DNA from: Heloderma charlesbogerti
Taxonomy: Eukaryota; Chordata; Lepidosauria; Squamata; Helodermatidae
Direction: 5' to 3'
Assembly: GCA_026122225.1 (NCBI GenBank)
Contig: JANEZZ010000524.1
Coordinates: 329,501 to 393,500, forward strand
DNA: 64,000 bases
Part shown: one piece after another, positions 20,273-31,340 of the stretch
Layout of the letters: every line of letters begins with the position of its first letter
Numbering within the stretch: position 1 is the stretch's first letter
Notes under the pieces: model-generated
Seen by the model: the letters and a program-made list of their open reading frames with translations, nothing else
Database searches by the model: none
Told to the model about the DNA's origin: nothing
Position numbers and translations under genes: made by a program

Positions 20273-22292
20273 CATAGTCTTGGGAAATGCATTGCTCCTC
20301 ATCATCCTAAATCCAATGAAATCAAATATGCAATGACAGTGCTGCCTAACTAACAAAATTGCTCTGAGGATAATCAAGAGAGATTCATACATATAAAAAT
20401 GCCATATAATGTATTACCATAACAAATATATGATTTTAATTATTGAGTAATCAATCCACAGAATGTTTGGATATGTTTACCAAAGGTTTATTAGGTAATA
20501 TTAAGCCTGAATCATATGAACTCTTTGTGGGCCTTATTCTCAACCAGGACAGATCTGCACCCACTCCCTCCCACAGGCTTGCACTGAAACAGAGACTTGG
20601 TTGTGTGAATCTGCTCTAGTCCTCTTAAAGACTTATGTCAAAGAACATACACAGCTCATCAGAAGGTCTGCTCATGATAAACAGCTAAGGGTTGAGCACA
20701 GTCAATCCAAGTATACAAAAATGTATGGATTCAAAAATAAGACCCAAATTGTGATAACTGGGTACAGCATTTAGAAGACTGACAAAGTTTTCAGCCATTC
20801 TGATTGTCAGGAAACTTATTTCAATGGTGTCTTTTGCTCAAGGCTGAATTCTAAAATAAATAATGGAAATACAAAATGTTGAAGAAAAATCATTGAGCAA
20901 ACTGCTTTATACTAATGTGGCTACTAATCCAGGCTTAACTTGAGACAGGGTTCATCAGTGCTCAACCCCATGACCTGTTTTAGTGGTGGTAGTAGTAGTA
21001 ATATATTATTATTATTATTATTATTATTAGCCTTTGAGCATGTTCAGGCTGGCTTTTCCATAGGCACGATCTGGGACAAGGGAGACGTCTTCCTGATCAA
21101 TGGGCATGTTTTCCAGGCAGGCTTTAGACCAACTACCGCTCATAACACATCAATAAAGCTCTCAATGTTATCTTCTTATTCAAGCTGCAGGCAAAACATT
21201 GGCACCCAAGGAGTACATCATGGAGGCAAGGGTAGCCAGTGCTTTTTGTTGCCTTGCTCCTCATTTCCTTCATTCTGATGGATCAGCCTGTAGCCATCTG
21301 CAGCAGGAGACGGAATGAAGAGGCAACCTATTGATACACTAATGTTGCAATGAATACTACACATCTTCACAGCAGAGCACATCTTCAAACAGCATTCTAA
21401 AAAGGCACAATCCCCTTTGGTGATAAGGTGCATCACAATCTTATGTGCTACATCACTTAGATAAGATTTCAAGATAGTGCATTACTCTCAGTCACTCTGC
21501 AATTTGCATTCTGTTTCCTTTTACAATGCAGTTAAGCAAAGCCGAGTCTGTGTTACAAAAGCTGAGTGGTATTTATGGTTTACGACACCATCTTTGTACC
21601 TCATAACTTCAGCACTATATATATTTTACTTATGCAGTTAACCCTGGCCAACAATTTCTGCATTGATTTTTCCCCCTTTAAGAAGTTGCTGTACTTCGTT
21701 ATTGTTATCGTATCTCATAGGTATTGGGGTCATCTGCTCATAAAATTTCACATGAATAAAATGGTCTTCTGTAGAAAAAATATTTTTACTTCTAACTCTT
21801 TCATTGTTCAACTGTACAGATATTCAGCTTCCTCTCTTGTTACACTAGCAAACTTTCAGGCAGAGGGGCCCTGATCTAGGTTTGGTTGCATGCATTGTGG
21901 TCCTAGATAAATGATGATGATACAGATGTTTATATTTATACAGAATGTTCAAAGTGGTTCAGAATTATCTCAGTAATTATTACAAACAACCCCCAAGGCA
22001 GTCAGTATTATTCCATACTACAGATATGGAGTCATGCATTCCCATGCACATTTATGGAGGCATCCATAAAATTCAACAGGGCTTTGATAAGCACCATATT
22101 ATAAGCATCCTGTGGACAGATATATGAGCAGAACCTCAGGATCGTATAAATTTGAGACACCAGACTCACCTACCGATAAAAGATACAGATAGTTTAATGA
22201 AGGGACATTATCAGTTGTAGATAGCCAGAAAGAACACACTAAAATTTTTCCTCAGTAGTGAAGTTAGATTTATGTTTTATTTATTTTTTGCT
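20273..22292. other. non-coding stretch with an (ATT)n tract
   Basis: AT-rich DNA with an (ATT)n microsatellite at about 21001-21029. No exon with splice context or known repeat family was recognised. Confidence 0.4.
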
Positions 22293-22441
22293 AGAGATGG
22301 CTGAGAATTTTGTTTCAGTTCAGTTTTGATAAGAATTTATCAAAATTTACAACATTCTCCATGTTTGGGACAAGAAGAATTTGAGATTTTAAAAAACTGA
22401 AAGTGGGAGAAGCCGAAACTGACAGATTCATCCATCCAGTA
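22293..22441. repeat. TA-flanked AT-rich MITE, family M copy 2
   Basis: Runs from TA-GAGATGGCTGAGAATTTTG to CATCCATCCAG-TA, about 149 bp. It contains the inverted pair TTTTGATAAGAATTTATCAAAA. It is homologous to 1213-1363 and 22599-22740 and has no coding capacity. Confidence 0.65.
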
Positions 22442-22598
22442 TAGGTTTGAATCCCTGTGCATTTAACCATGTTAATGCAGATTTAGGATAGCCAAGCTTT
22501 TTTTCTGACAGGCTCCTCAGCCTTAACACTTTTAAGGCAGGCAGGCACATTATGTTCCTCTCCGTGCTGGAATAGCTGTACTTACTGAATTTGGCTGG

Positions 22599-22740
22599 TA
22601 CAGATGGGTGAGAATTTTGTTTCAGTTCTGTTTTGTTGAGAATTTTAATAAGAATTCACAAAGGTCCTCATATTTGGGAGAGAAAGAACTTGCGATTTAA
22701 ACAATCTGACTGTGGCAGAAAGCAAAGTTCCTCATCCCTA
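22599..22740. repeat. TA-flanked AT-rich MITE, family M copy 3
   Basis: Runs from TA-CAGATGGGTGAGAATTTTG to GTTCCTCATCCC-TA, 142 bp, with the same layout as copy 2, only 157 bp away and in the same orientation. TA at both edges supports a two-base target duplication. Confidence 0.65.
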
Positions 22741-23518
22741 TTTTATACTCTGGACTTAACAGTCGTATGGTGGCCCTCTCTGTAGATGGTAATATTGTTT
22801 TACTTATTTTAAAAGGAGGTAAGTCAGCCCTGTAGCATTTGCCACTCCCACTGCTTATTCTGCCAAGTCAAGGCCTGGACTTCTGTTCCAAGTCCTGCCC
22901 TGATGGCACCACTGAATTTCCTCCCTAAGAAAGAAGTTTCTGTGCAAGAAAATATTAGCAAGATGTCTAAGAAACAAGTTTATGTTATTATTACACATTT
23001 TCCAGAGCTCTAACAACTCAAGAGCACCAAAGCTGAAAAGTACGTAATTAGCTAATTAATGGCACAACCACACACAGTATCTATGGAAGTGCTTTCCACC
23101 TACCTTGATGTGCTTTTTGCTCTTAATCTTGAAAGCAAATTGAGACTATTTCTAGCTTTTAACCTGCTGGGATAATGTTGTTCCGGTGGCAAGATGTGTT
23201 TCAATAAAAAAGCCTCTTCGTTCCTTCTGTGAAGGACAACTATTAATGCACTAATGTTTTGTTTGAAGAAGTTAATAATGTAAAATGGCCTTTGCTGCGG
23301 GAATGCAATAATTGCTTCATTAAAATATTAGTGAGCATTGCAAGCATTTGACGGGGCACAAGCCCTTGGAGGGAAGGCATCTGATTCAATACCTTGAGTG
23401 ATGGAATTAGATGTTGGAGAACCATCTTTTTAAAATATGCATATTTCTTCATGAAAATTCATTAGTAGCATTGGATGTTGAAGAAAAGGCAGTTCCAGGC
23501 ACCTTATTTGATAGTTGG

Positions 23519-23712
23519 AAAGCCAGTGTGGTGTAGTGGCTAGAGCGTTGGACTGGGAGCCGGGAGATCCAGGTTCTAGTCCCCACTCAGCCATGGAAGC
23601 TCACTGGGTGACTTTGGGCCAGTCACTGACTCTCGGCCCAACCTACCTCACAGGGCTGTTGTTGTGAGGATAAAATGGAGAGCAGGAGGATTATGAAAAC
23701 TGCCTTGGCTTC
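23519..23712 (+). mobile_element. MIR-like tRNA-derived SINE
   Basis: Starts AGCCAGTGTGGTGTAGTGGC (A-box-like GTGTAGTGGCTAGAG), has a B-box-like AGGTTCTAGTCC, and continues into CCATGGAAGCTCACTGGGTG, GGGCCAGTCACT and CAACCTACCTCACAGGGC.TGTTGTGAGGATAAAATGG. This is the usual reptile tRNA/CORE-type SINE layout. It is not a tRNA gene, since no cloverleaf can form past the B box. Confidence 0.85.
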
Positions 23713-24628
23713 CTTGAGGAAAAATGAAATATCTTGACTAGAGATGCTGGCCAAATTCTTCATGCTTGGGTTTCGAATCAAACTTCTGTGGCCTGTAAAA
23801 CCAACCTCAAAATGAGAGGGGAGGTTTGAGAAGATGAGGGTTCTGAAAAGACAGGGAGTTTTCTCCCTCTCTCCCCTCCGTCCTCCACTCACACTCTCTA
23901 AAAGTGAGCCAATGCACAGAGATCTATGGAAGCAGTCCAGGGGTGCAGAAAGAATCCCTTAATTCAGCCCTCAAGGCTCCCTAATCCAGCCCACGGAGCT
24001 CCAAGGATTCTTCCAGGGAGTGGGGCTTGGGTGAGGCTTGGAATCCTCTCTAGAGGAAATAATATATGATATTGAAGATAACTGCAGGGATTCCACTGAA
24101 ACCAGGCTGGCAGGGGAGGGGAGTTGACATATTTCCAAGCCTTTGGTTTGACTTGCAAACTTTTTTTTGAGTTTGCCCAATTTTTTCCTGGGGAAACTGA
24201 GAAAAATCTCAGGCCAAACTGACAAAAGCTTCAAAACTTCACTTCTCTCAAGCTTTAACTTATGTAAGACAAATTCTTTATAGTTTAGAAAATAACCTTA
24301 AATCAGAGCTATTCGTACTTTATTCACTACAAGGTCCTTGGCATTTATCATTTGGATGTGCCAAATAATTTTTTAAATCTGAATTTTATGTGATACTTAT
24401 TTGGTTGACTACCAGATGTAGCAGATACCATTGCTCTTCCTGCAGCTTTTTTTTTTTAAACACGCCAATCTATGAAACTGAGTTGAGAAATATTGTTCAG
24501 AATCTTCCTTTTTTCTCAGTGCTTGCGAATTCGCTTTAATGATTCAAGCTGTGGCCATCTATTTGAATGATAAAGTATGCTAGAGGGCCATCTTTTCATC
24601 TATCTATCTATCTTGCTTTAAGATGCTT
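23713..24628. other. non-coding stretch
   Basis: Begins with ACTAGAGATGCTGGCC, which resembles the terminus of the TA-flanked families, but no matching right end was found. An (ATCT)n run lies at about 24597-24612. No exon was recognised. Confidence 0.35.
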
Positions 24629-24764
24629 AGGGTGCAATCCTATGCATGTTTAGACAGAAAAAGTCATACAACTCTCAGCATACTGCAGCCTGCCATGCTG
24701 GCTGGGGAATGCTGGGAGTTGCAGGACTTATTTCTGTCTAAACTTACATAGGGCTGCACCCTTA
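24629..24764. repeat. palindromic MITE, family C copy 1
   Basis: The termini AGGGTGCAATCCTATGCATG and CATAGGGCTGCACCCTT are inverted complements, with TTTAGACAGAAA/TTTCTGTCTAAA just inside. Other copies are at 34386-34502 (complete) and 32955-33020 (right half). Confidence 0.75.
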
Positions 24765-25114
24765 CAGGCTACACTTTCTGAAGTAAAATGCATGGCTACA
24801 AGCAATAGGACTTCTCCCAGTCATTGCCTCCCCACTGTGGAATCCACATCCATGCCTACCAAGCATGTTGTTTATGGGTTTTCCTAATTATATATAACCT
24901 GGCATTTATTTTTATATAATAGATTCTAGTTATATTAATGGCTTTATTATGCCCATACTGTACTGAATTGTATAATTTTCAATAAATAATAGGGCATGAT
25001 GATGAGGGTGAGGATGATATTGATATCAGAAATTGATGCAGAGCATGGAAGACAGACCATATATGTCAGTTTTCTTGAAGAAAGAAACATATTTGTAATC
25101 TATAGGAGAGACAT

Positions 25115-25485
25115 TGGGCTTCTCCACATGGGGCTTTTATCCTGCAATCGAGATTGGTTGCTCATAGAAGTTTGCAGGTCCCTTACATAGTGTCATCACC
25201 CTCCAGGGCCTCTCCCATGCTTTCTGAGCACTTTATTTGAAACAGAAATAATGAGCTAATAAAAAAACATGGTTTGAATTTGTCCGTGTAAAGAGAGAGT
25301 TGTGCTATAACAGCAATGCCATCTAGTGGCTGTATAATGAAACATATAGAAGTTGCAGATAAAGGCACTCCCCGGGGGAGAAAGAAGGAAGTGGGTGTGA
25401 AGCAGCCAATCTTAATCCTGCAAAGAATCCAGAAGCAGAAGCCCCAGTAAAGTAGCCGGATAAAAAGCTTGGTGTGGAGAAGCCC
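25115..25485. repeat. MITE-like repeat related to family B, with terminal inverted repeats
   Basis: The left end GGGCTTCTCCACATGGGGCT and the right end (complement GGGCTTCTCCACACCAAGCT) form inverted repeats of about 30 bp. The left end is also similar to the complement of the right ends of family B at 993 and 26198 (AAAGCTCCATGTGAAGAAAGCC). It therefore shares one end with family B but has a different interior. Confidence 0.55.
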
Positions 25486-25499
25486 ACACCAAGCTTTTT
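25462..25499. repeat. perfect 16-bp-stem hairpin
   Basis: AAAAAGCTTGGTGTGG is followed by a five-base loop and then its exact complement CCACACCAAGCTTTTT. It spans the right edge of the repeat at 25115-25485. It may mark two inverted element ends fused together. Confidence 0.7.
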
Positions 25500-25820
25500 G
25501 GTGACGTCAGTTTCATTGACATATGAAAATCACAGCCAAGCTACGGGCAAGTCTAAATGCTGGAGCACATCAGTGTGTGTTAAAAATCCAAATGGATTTT
25601 CTCCTCACTAAAGCTATGCTAGTCTTCCAGGGCAACTTGTCACCGTACACACAAGACATTGATCAGAGGAAAGCATTTTACAAGTTCTATATATGATTTT
25701 GCAGTTTACCACAAAGCTAACGTAAATAGAGTTAAATGAGTCATTTAAAAAAATGTTTGTATAAATCTATGCTGCCAAAGCATGACATGCCTTGGGGTTA
25801 AATTGTCACTGGTCAACAAA

Positions 25821-26198
25821 GGGTATCTCTACACCAGCTTAAAATCCTGCATTTAAAATGGGGCTTTCTGCTTCTGTTTTAAATGCAAGATCACAACAAC
25901 TCCTTCTTTCACCCGCTTTCTTCCCCTCCTTCCCCCCCCCCTTCTCCCTGCATCTGAGTCTTCCATTATCTTTCATTGATCTCACTCCTCTTCTTGCCAC
26001 TTTTCCTCTTTTCATGGAGGGAACTCAAGTGGAAAACAGTGGGGTAATTTGATAGCTCATTATCTGCACTCTATTTAAAAACGGAACAAAGGGCATTTAG
26101 TGCAGGAGATGCCTGGAATGATCACAGCATCATGTAAAGAGCCCGCAAACTTCCATGAAGGAGCAATCTCAAGATAAAAGCTCCATATGAAGAAAGCC
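25821..26198 (+). repeat. interspersed MITE-like repeat, family B copy 2
   Basis: Begins GGGTATCTCTACACCAGC and ends CTCCATATGAAGAAAGCC. It aligns end to end with 607-993 and includes the TTTCATTGATCTCACTCCTC block. Confidence 0.75.
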
Positions 26199-27909
26199 AG
26201 AATATAGTCAATGGATTTGGGTCCTGGTCCAGCTAAAGTTAGTGATGAGTAAGGCCTAGAAAAAGGTAATGGATCTTAAAGGGGGCAGTAGAAGGTTTGA
26301 GGGGTCCTGGGCAAGCTGTACTTTGGCCCTCTCCCACCCTGGTACCACTCCCAACTATGGAAATGAAGACAATGGTGGCTTCTGCTTTGAGCACAAAGCA
26401 GAGCCCTGCCACCCTCCCTGAAAGCCCTACCAGAAACCCTGGCATGCTGCTTCCAGTCAATGTTGACAATACTGGGCTAGATGGACCAAGGGTCTTACTC
26501 AGTATGAGGCCACTTCCTATGTTTCCTAGTAACATCTAGCAATAAGAACTGCATGATATGTTGTCATCATCATCCCTTGCATGGTAGTATATTTTGTATT
26601 ACTAGATCAAATCAGGAACTCATGAAGCTCCCATGTATATGTCCTTATGAACATTGTTTGGAGTGTATTGAGGACACAACTAGACAAGACTGCTAGAGAG
26701 TCCTAATCAGATCTGCCACGGGGTATCTTTATGTATTATATACCCTTAAAAACAGCCATAAAGCTCAACTCAGATCAAGCCTGCCTCATTTCACAGACTG
26801 ACTTTATCTCCCAAGCTCAAATTGGCCATAGGAAAGACAACATTGGGGATGAACATAGAATCCACTTCTGACAAATCCATCTCCAGCTTTTGAGCACAAT
26901 TCAAAGTACTGTTGGGATCTATGGTTCTTCTGGAGGCATATTTCTGAAATTTTGCAAGACATTAAAAAAATGTTGAGATGTATGGTTTTCATCCATATTA
27001 TAAAATCTTACAGTAAAAATGTAAATCATGTTAAATCTAAAAGTGTGATTTAAGAAAATATATAATGTGCGGGTAACAAAATACCTAGGTTGATGTTAAT
27101 TCTTTTGCATGCCTGGACATACCAGCAGTCCCTGTGGAAGTGGCTTTCTCATACTTGATTTTGGCAGGACTCATTCATCATACATGATCAATGTTGTATC
27201 AGCATATCTGGCACTCTGTATTGGAAAGCCACAGATCATTATAGCGCACATTCTAGGATTATAATATGCCATTCACTCAAGATTCCTGTCTGTTTACATT
27301 TACTTGCCCCATATTAAAACAAAGTATTTTCCACCTTAAATCTCTAGACTTCATATTTCATAGACTTTTAGCTGAGTCTGCTAAGTATATAGTTACATCT
27401 GGATTTTTTTGTTTTTTGTTTTTTGCAAACTGAGCTCATGGAAATTTAGGAATATATTAAGATCTTTTTAAAAATGTGAATCAGTAATAGAGGGAATGTA
27501 AAGCTCATATTGCTGCAGTAGGCCATATACCATAAACTAAGGAATGTCTGAAATGTATGTCCATATAGTAAAAAATAAATCCCTATGATAAGTCTGATTG
27601 TAGCTTGGAAATGGAACCTTTTGCTGACTCACAATCATCTGTAAATTAGACATTAATGAGATGGGATTTTTTTTAAAAAAATGTGAAATAAGCATCTATT
27701 AATGAACATCAGGGAACAATTCAACAGAGCCAAAGGGAAAACATTTGTTAATCTAGAGAGCCTTTAATCATTCTAACTTCTGTGAGCCCATTATGATCTT
27801 TTTATGCCAAGAACTGACACCTGTGACAGAACGGTAGTTGGAAAGGGGAATAAACTTTATCAGATATTAACTTCTTTCCAGAGCTCACAGCCACAATAGA
27901 ATGAAGGGT
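26199..27909. other. non-coding stretch
   Basis: AT-rich sequence with no exon, RNA gene or repeat family that I could recognise. Short reading frames lack domains. Confidence 0.4.
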
Positions 27910-28100
27910 AGTGTGTTGAGTATTGGACCCAGGTTCAAATCTCACCTCAGCCATGAAGCTCATTTGGTGACTTTGAACCAGTCACAATCTTTCAACCTAA
28001 TCTACCTCACAGGGTCCTTGTGAGGATAAAAATGGGGGAGGGGAGAACCATGTATACCATCTTGAACAACTCAGAGGATAGACAGGATATAAATGTAAGA
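27910..28100 (+). mobile_element. MIR-like tRNA-derived SINE, diverged
   Basis: The B-box-like AGGTTCAAATCTC is followed by CAGCCATGAAGCTCATTTGG, AACCAGTCACAATC and CTACCTCACAGGGTCCTTGTG. It is the same family as 23519-23712 but more diverged, and the start of the tRNA-like head is unclear. Confidence 0.75.
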
Positions 28101-28260
28101 GCTAAATGAATACAATGAATCAAATAAATTGTGAGTGTTTTTCTTTTATTTAATAAGCAATTGTTCCAAGGAAGGACAAGAAATTAGTGCACATTATTCT
28201 CCAGGATTCTCCACGTATCAGTTGCTGTTTAAGCAAAGATATAATTATTTTTCTTTGTAG

Positions 28261-28298
28261 ATGAAACAGAGCGCCAGACTAAGAGAAGAACAGAAATG
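28261..28298 (+). CDS. candidate 38-bp internal exon of an unidentified host gene
   Basis: A pyrimidine-rich tract ending TTTCTTTGTAG precedes 38 bases that end at a GTAAGG donor. In the frame that leaves a complete last codon, the exon reads ETERQTKRRTEM, a charged basic stretch. The next candidate exon at 32381 starts in the same phase, so the two join without a stop. Splice-site agreement and phase are visible in the sequence. That it is a real exon is inference, because an exon this short can arise by chance. I do not recognise the protein. Confidence 0.35.
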
Positions 28299-29603
28299 GT
28301 AAGGACAAATGAACATATTTCACATATCACAAAATCAACACAAGTTAAGTACTCTCTCACTGAATACGAAACAAATCTGGGTCAGTTTCATTACATCGGA
28401 AAGCATTTAGCTTTAAAGAATTACACTGCACTTATCTGAAGTCATTCATCCAGGTCAGTTATATATCTGTCCTTTGTTTTTATTAACAAGGTAGGAACAT
28501 GTCCCCTACTATTCCCACGTCACTTTCTGCCACCAACACCACCACATTTTTATTAAGGAGTCTTATAATTTTTTATTTTAACTATATTATTTTCATAAAA
28601 TATAACTGAACAGAACAAACAAATAGAAAAGAAACATATCTGTTACTTTCAACATTTGCTGAGGTACTCATAAGTTTGAGTTCTATTTGGAATTATAATA
28701 TATCACGAAAAGCTTCCAGTCCATGAGTGTGAAGTGCAGATTGTTTATTTTCCAAGAGTCTCTTGAAGTGAATACTTTTTATTGTTATCAAGATTTGCCA
28801 AGCACTTTGAATTCATCCCAGTAACTTTGGTTTCTTCTCATTTTTTGCAATCATTATTTGTGCCATTGTACGCAAGTTGTTTATCAAAGACTGGTGTTCT
28901 TTCCTTTCTTTTCTTTTTCTGTTTTACAGATTGCTCAAATAGTCCTAACAGCGCTTCAGGAATTAAAGGCATAGTTTTTCTAGTTATCTCCTTGATAATG
29001 TTTATAACATATTTCCCAAAAGTTGTTCTATATTTACATGACCACCGTATGTATCTGAAAAATGTATTTTGTTCTTTGCATCTCCAACAGCATGGTAAAC
29101 CATTTTTTTTTGGTATCTTTTGAGGTGTGAAATACCCTAATCATCGTCTTACCTAATCATCATCATACCTATTCATCGTCCTACCTAATCACCAATACCC
29201 TAATATATCATCTTAAAACATCCAAGTAGTTTTATAGACACTATACAGTTTTTTGCCCAATTTCTACACAATGGCTTTTTGTTAAATTTCTCTTGCCGCT
29301 TTATTTGATACCTATAGTCGAGAGGTTGTAACAACGAGGTGGGCAGGAATCTTCTATATTTTGGATAATACATTTTTCTGTGGTGTTTTGCTTGTTGCCC
29401 TGACACACAGAGAGACAAACAGAGCCAGAACCTACACCAGCCCAGGGCTGTCATAGTAAATTCCTTCCCTTTGGAGGCAATGGGAGCGAGGTAAGAAAAA
29501 ATAGGCTTCTCTTCCACCTCCTCCTCTGGCTGCTGAGCAGCAGCAAGTCTTTGGGCGCAGCAGTGGCTCCCTGCAGATCTTGCTCACCCAAGGCAGTGGT
29601 CCT
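28299..29603. other. AT-rich stretch, intron of the candidate gene if it is real
   Basis: No known repeat was recognised. A 113-codon open frame at 28782-29123 is rich in F and L because the DNA is T-rich, and has no splice or domain support. The imperfect tandem repeat CCTAATCATC/CCTATTCATC lies at about 29140-29190. Confidence 0.4.
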
Positions 29604-30243
29604 CCTCTCCAGTTTATCCTCACAATAACTCTGTGAGGTCAGTTAGTCTGAGAGTAGGGATGTCGTGGAAACCCAAGAAGGAGGTGGACTCCAATGGACT
29701 TCTCCCTGCTCAACCTCCTGGACCCCATTAACCAAGCCGCCACCACTTACTGGACCCGCTTGCCAAGCACCCGTACGGTCCATGAGCACCCAGAGGCCAC
29801 CTATCCCTGTGGTGAGCTGCCATTTTGCATAAAAATGGCGGCTCAGGCTTTTCCAGATACGTAATGTGGGGCCATTTACACAACATTGCAGGCATGAATG
29901 GTCCCTTTACACCTTGTAGTGTTGCGTAAAGGGCCCCTTTACGGCCGCCATTTACATACCCTTACATTCCGGAAAACCCCGAGTTGCCATTTTTATGCAA
30001 AATGGTGGCTTGCTAAGAGGTTGGACAGCCCCACAGCACTTGCAAGGCACTTGCCAGGCACTCCAGCAGCTCGCATGGCACAGCAAGCAGGGGCAGGCAG
30101 TGGCTCAGCGACCGCCCAGTGGAACCGGAGGGAGGTGAGTCCAGCCATCCCTAGCTGAGAATCAGTGGCTGACTGGCACAAAGTCATGGCAGGAATGAGA
30201 ATCCAGATCTCCCAAGTCCCAGTCCAACACTCTACACAATGGT
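29604..30243 (-). mobile_element. MIR-like SINE (minus strand) split by fold-back element FB6
   Basis: The left part 29604-29656 (TTTATCCTCACAATAACTCTG then TGAGGTCAGTTAGTCTGAGAG) and the right part 30154-30243 (GCTGAGAATCAGTGGCTGAC then TCCAGATCTCCCAAGTCCCA) together make one reversed SINE of the 23519 type. The interruption is exactly FB6, with TA at both joints. This fixes the order of events: SINE first, then FB6. Confidence 0.8.
29655..30153. mobile_element. TA-flanked fold-back element FB6
   Basis: Runs from TA-GGGATGTCGTGGAAACCC to CCAGCCATCCC-TA, 499 bp. Internal inverted blocks (GCCATTTTGCATAAAAATGG near 29818 and its complement near 29984-30005) give a fold-back shape. It is shorter than FB2-FB5 and lacks the TACGTAAA hairpin array. 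Outward donor-like sites are GGAGGTGAGT (plus, 30131-30140) and CCAGTAAGTG (minus, 29754-29763). It is inserted in a SINE and has no coding capacity. Confidence 0.8.
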
Positions 30244-30248
30244 TCTCA

Positions 30249-30350
30249 TTATATATATATATATATATATATTCAATATAACTTGGCTCCATTTTATTGT
30301 ACTATCTTGGCTATTCTCAACTGCCCCAGAGAGAGAGAGAGAGAGAGAGG
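30249..30350. repeat. (AT)n and (GA)n microsatellites
   Basis: An (AT)n tract lies at about 30250-30272 and a (GA)n tract at about 30329-30350. Confidence 0.9.
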
Positions 30351-30867
30351 TCACTCCCTGCTTTTGTGAATATGGAGAGTACCTTTTTCCTTTAGCTGCA
30401 CACTCATGTACATTGACACTGAAGAAATGGCAGGAGCACTAAGCAGATGAAAATGCAGGGGAACTGCCAAGGATGGATCAGAGGGCTGAGGTATGGGAGC
30501 GACACCCCCCCCCATTTTCGGGTGACTGTTTTGCTTCCACCAACTTCTGCTGTGGCCACCTCCGATCACTGTTAAAGAGAAAAAAGACCAATTTGTGCAT
30601 TGCACACCCAGCCCTGATCCTCCTACCGACTGGGACCAGACCAGCTCTGAGCTTCCATTCAGCAGACAGGCCCCCTGAGCTTCCATCCTCTCCCCAAGCC
30701 AGGAACCAGGAAGTGTGTTGCACGCAGACTTGCATTCATGGTTCTTACATGTGTACTTCGGCATGGGATGGGCACACACACGCACGCACCGTAAAGTCTC
30801 ATAACAGCTCAGCCACCCCTGGTTTATGTTGACCTTCATCCAAGGACCTCAGAACAGCATCCCTTTC

Positions 30868-31340
30868 TCTACCCCTCCATTATTTCCTCACAACAACTCT
30901 GTAAGGTAGGTTAAAAAGGTAAAGGTGTCCCCAACCAGTCGTGTCTGACTCTAGGGTGCGGTGCTCATCCCCGTTTCTAAGCCGAAGAGCCAGTGCTGTC
31001 CGAAGATGCTTCCGTGGTCATGTGGCCGGCATGACTGAACACCGAGGTGCACGGAACGCTGTTACCTTTCCCGCCAAGGCGGTACCTATTTGTCTACTTG
31101 TAATTTCTTGCTTTCGAACTGCTAGGTTGGCAGGAGCTGGGACTGAAGACGGGAGCTCACTCCGTCACGCGGCACTCGGGTCTTGAACTGCTGTCCTGCC
31201 GACCTTCCAGTCTGCAGTTCAGCATCTTAACCACTAAGCCACTGCGGCCCCAACTGCCCCAAAGTCACCCAATGACTTTCATGGCTGAATGTAGATTTGA
31301 ACTTTGGTTTCACCAAATCTTAGGCTGCAAGACTTTATAT
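30868..31340 (-). mobile_element. MIR-like SINE (minus strand) split by a Sauria-type SINE
   Basis: The left part 30868-30911 (CCTCACAACAACTCTGTAAG then GTAGGTT) and the right part from 31252 (AACTGCCCCAAAGTCACCCA, CATGGCTGAATG.AGATTTGAAC) are the two halves of a reversed MIR-like SINE. The interrupting sequence is the Sauria-type SINE at 30912-31251. Confidence 0.75.
30912..31251 (-). mobile_element. Sauria-type tRNA-derived SINE
   Basis: Read on the minus strand it begins GGGGCCGCAGTGGCTTAGTGG (A box), then TTAAGATGCTGAACTG, a B-box-like GTTCAAGACCC, and the Sauria SINE body (GAACTGCTAGG reversed near 31115, ATGTGGCCGGCATGACTGAA near 31020, GAAGAGCCAGTGCTGTCC near 30984). It ends in the ACCTTTACCTTTTT tail. 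This family is known from squamates and supports the organism call. It is not a functional tRNA gene. Confidence 0.88.

Noticed and set aside
28782..29123. 113-codon hydrophobic open frame as a membrane protein
   Set aside because: The F/L/V-rich composition follows from T-rich DNA. There is no splice site, conserved motif or homologue that I recognise.
31150..31251. tRNA gene on the minus strand
   Set aside because: Only A- and B-box-like segments are present and no complete cloverleaf follows. The sequence continues into a Sauria-type SINE body.
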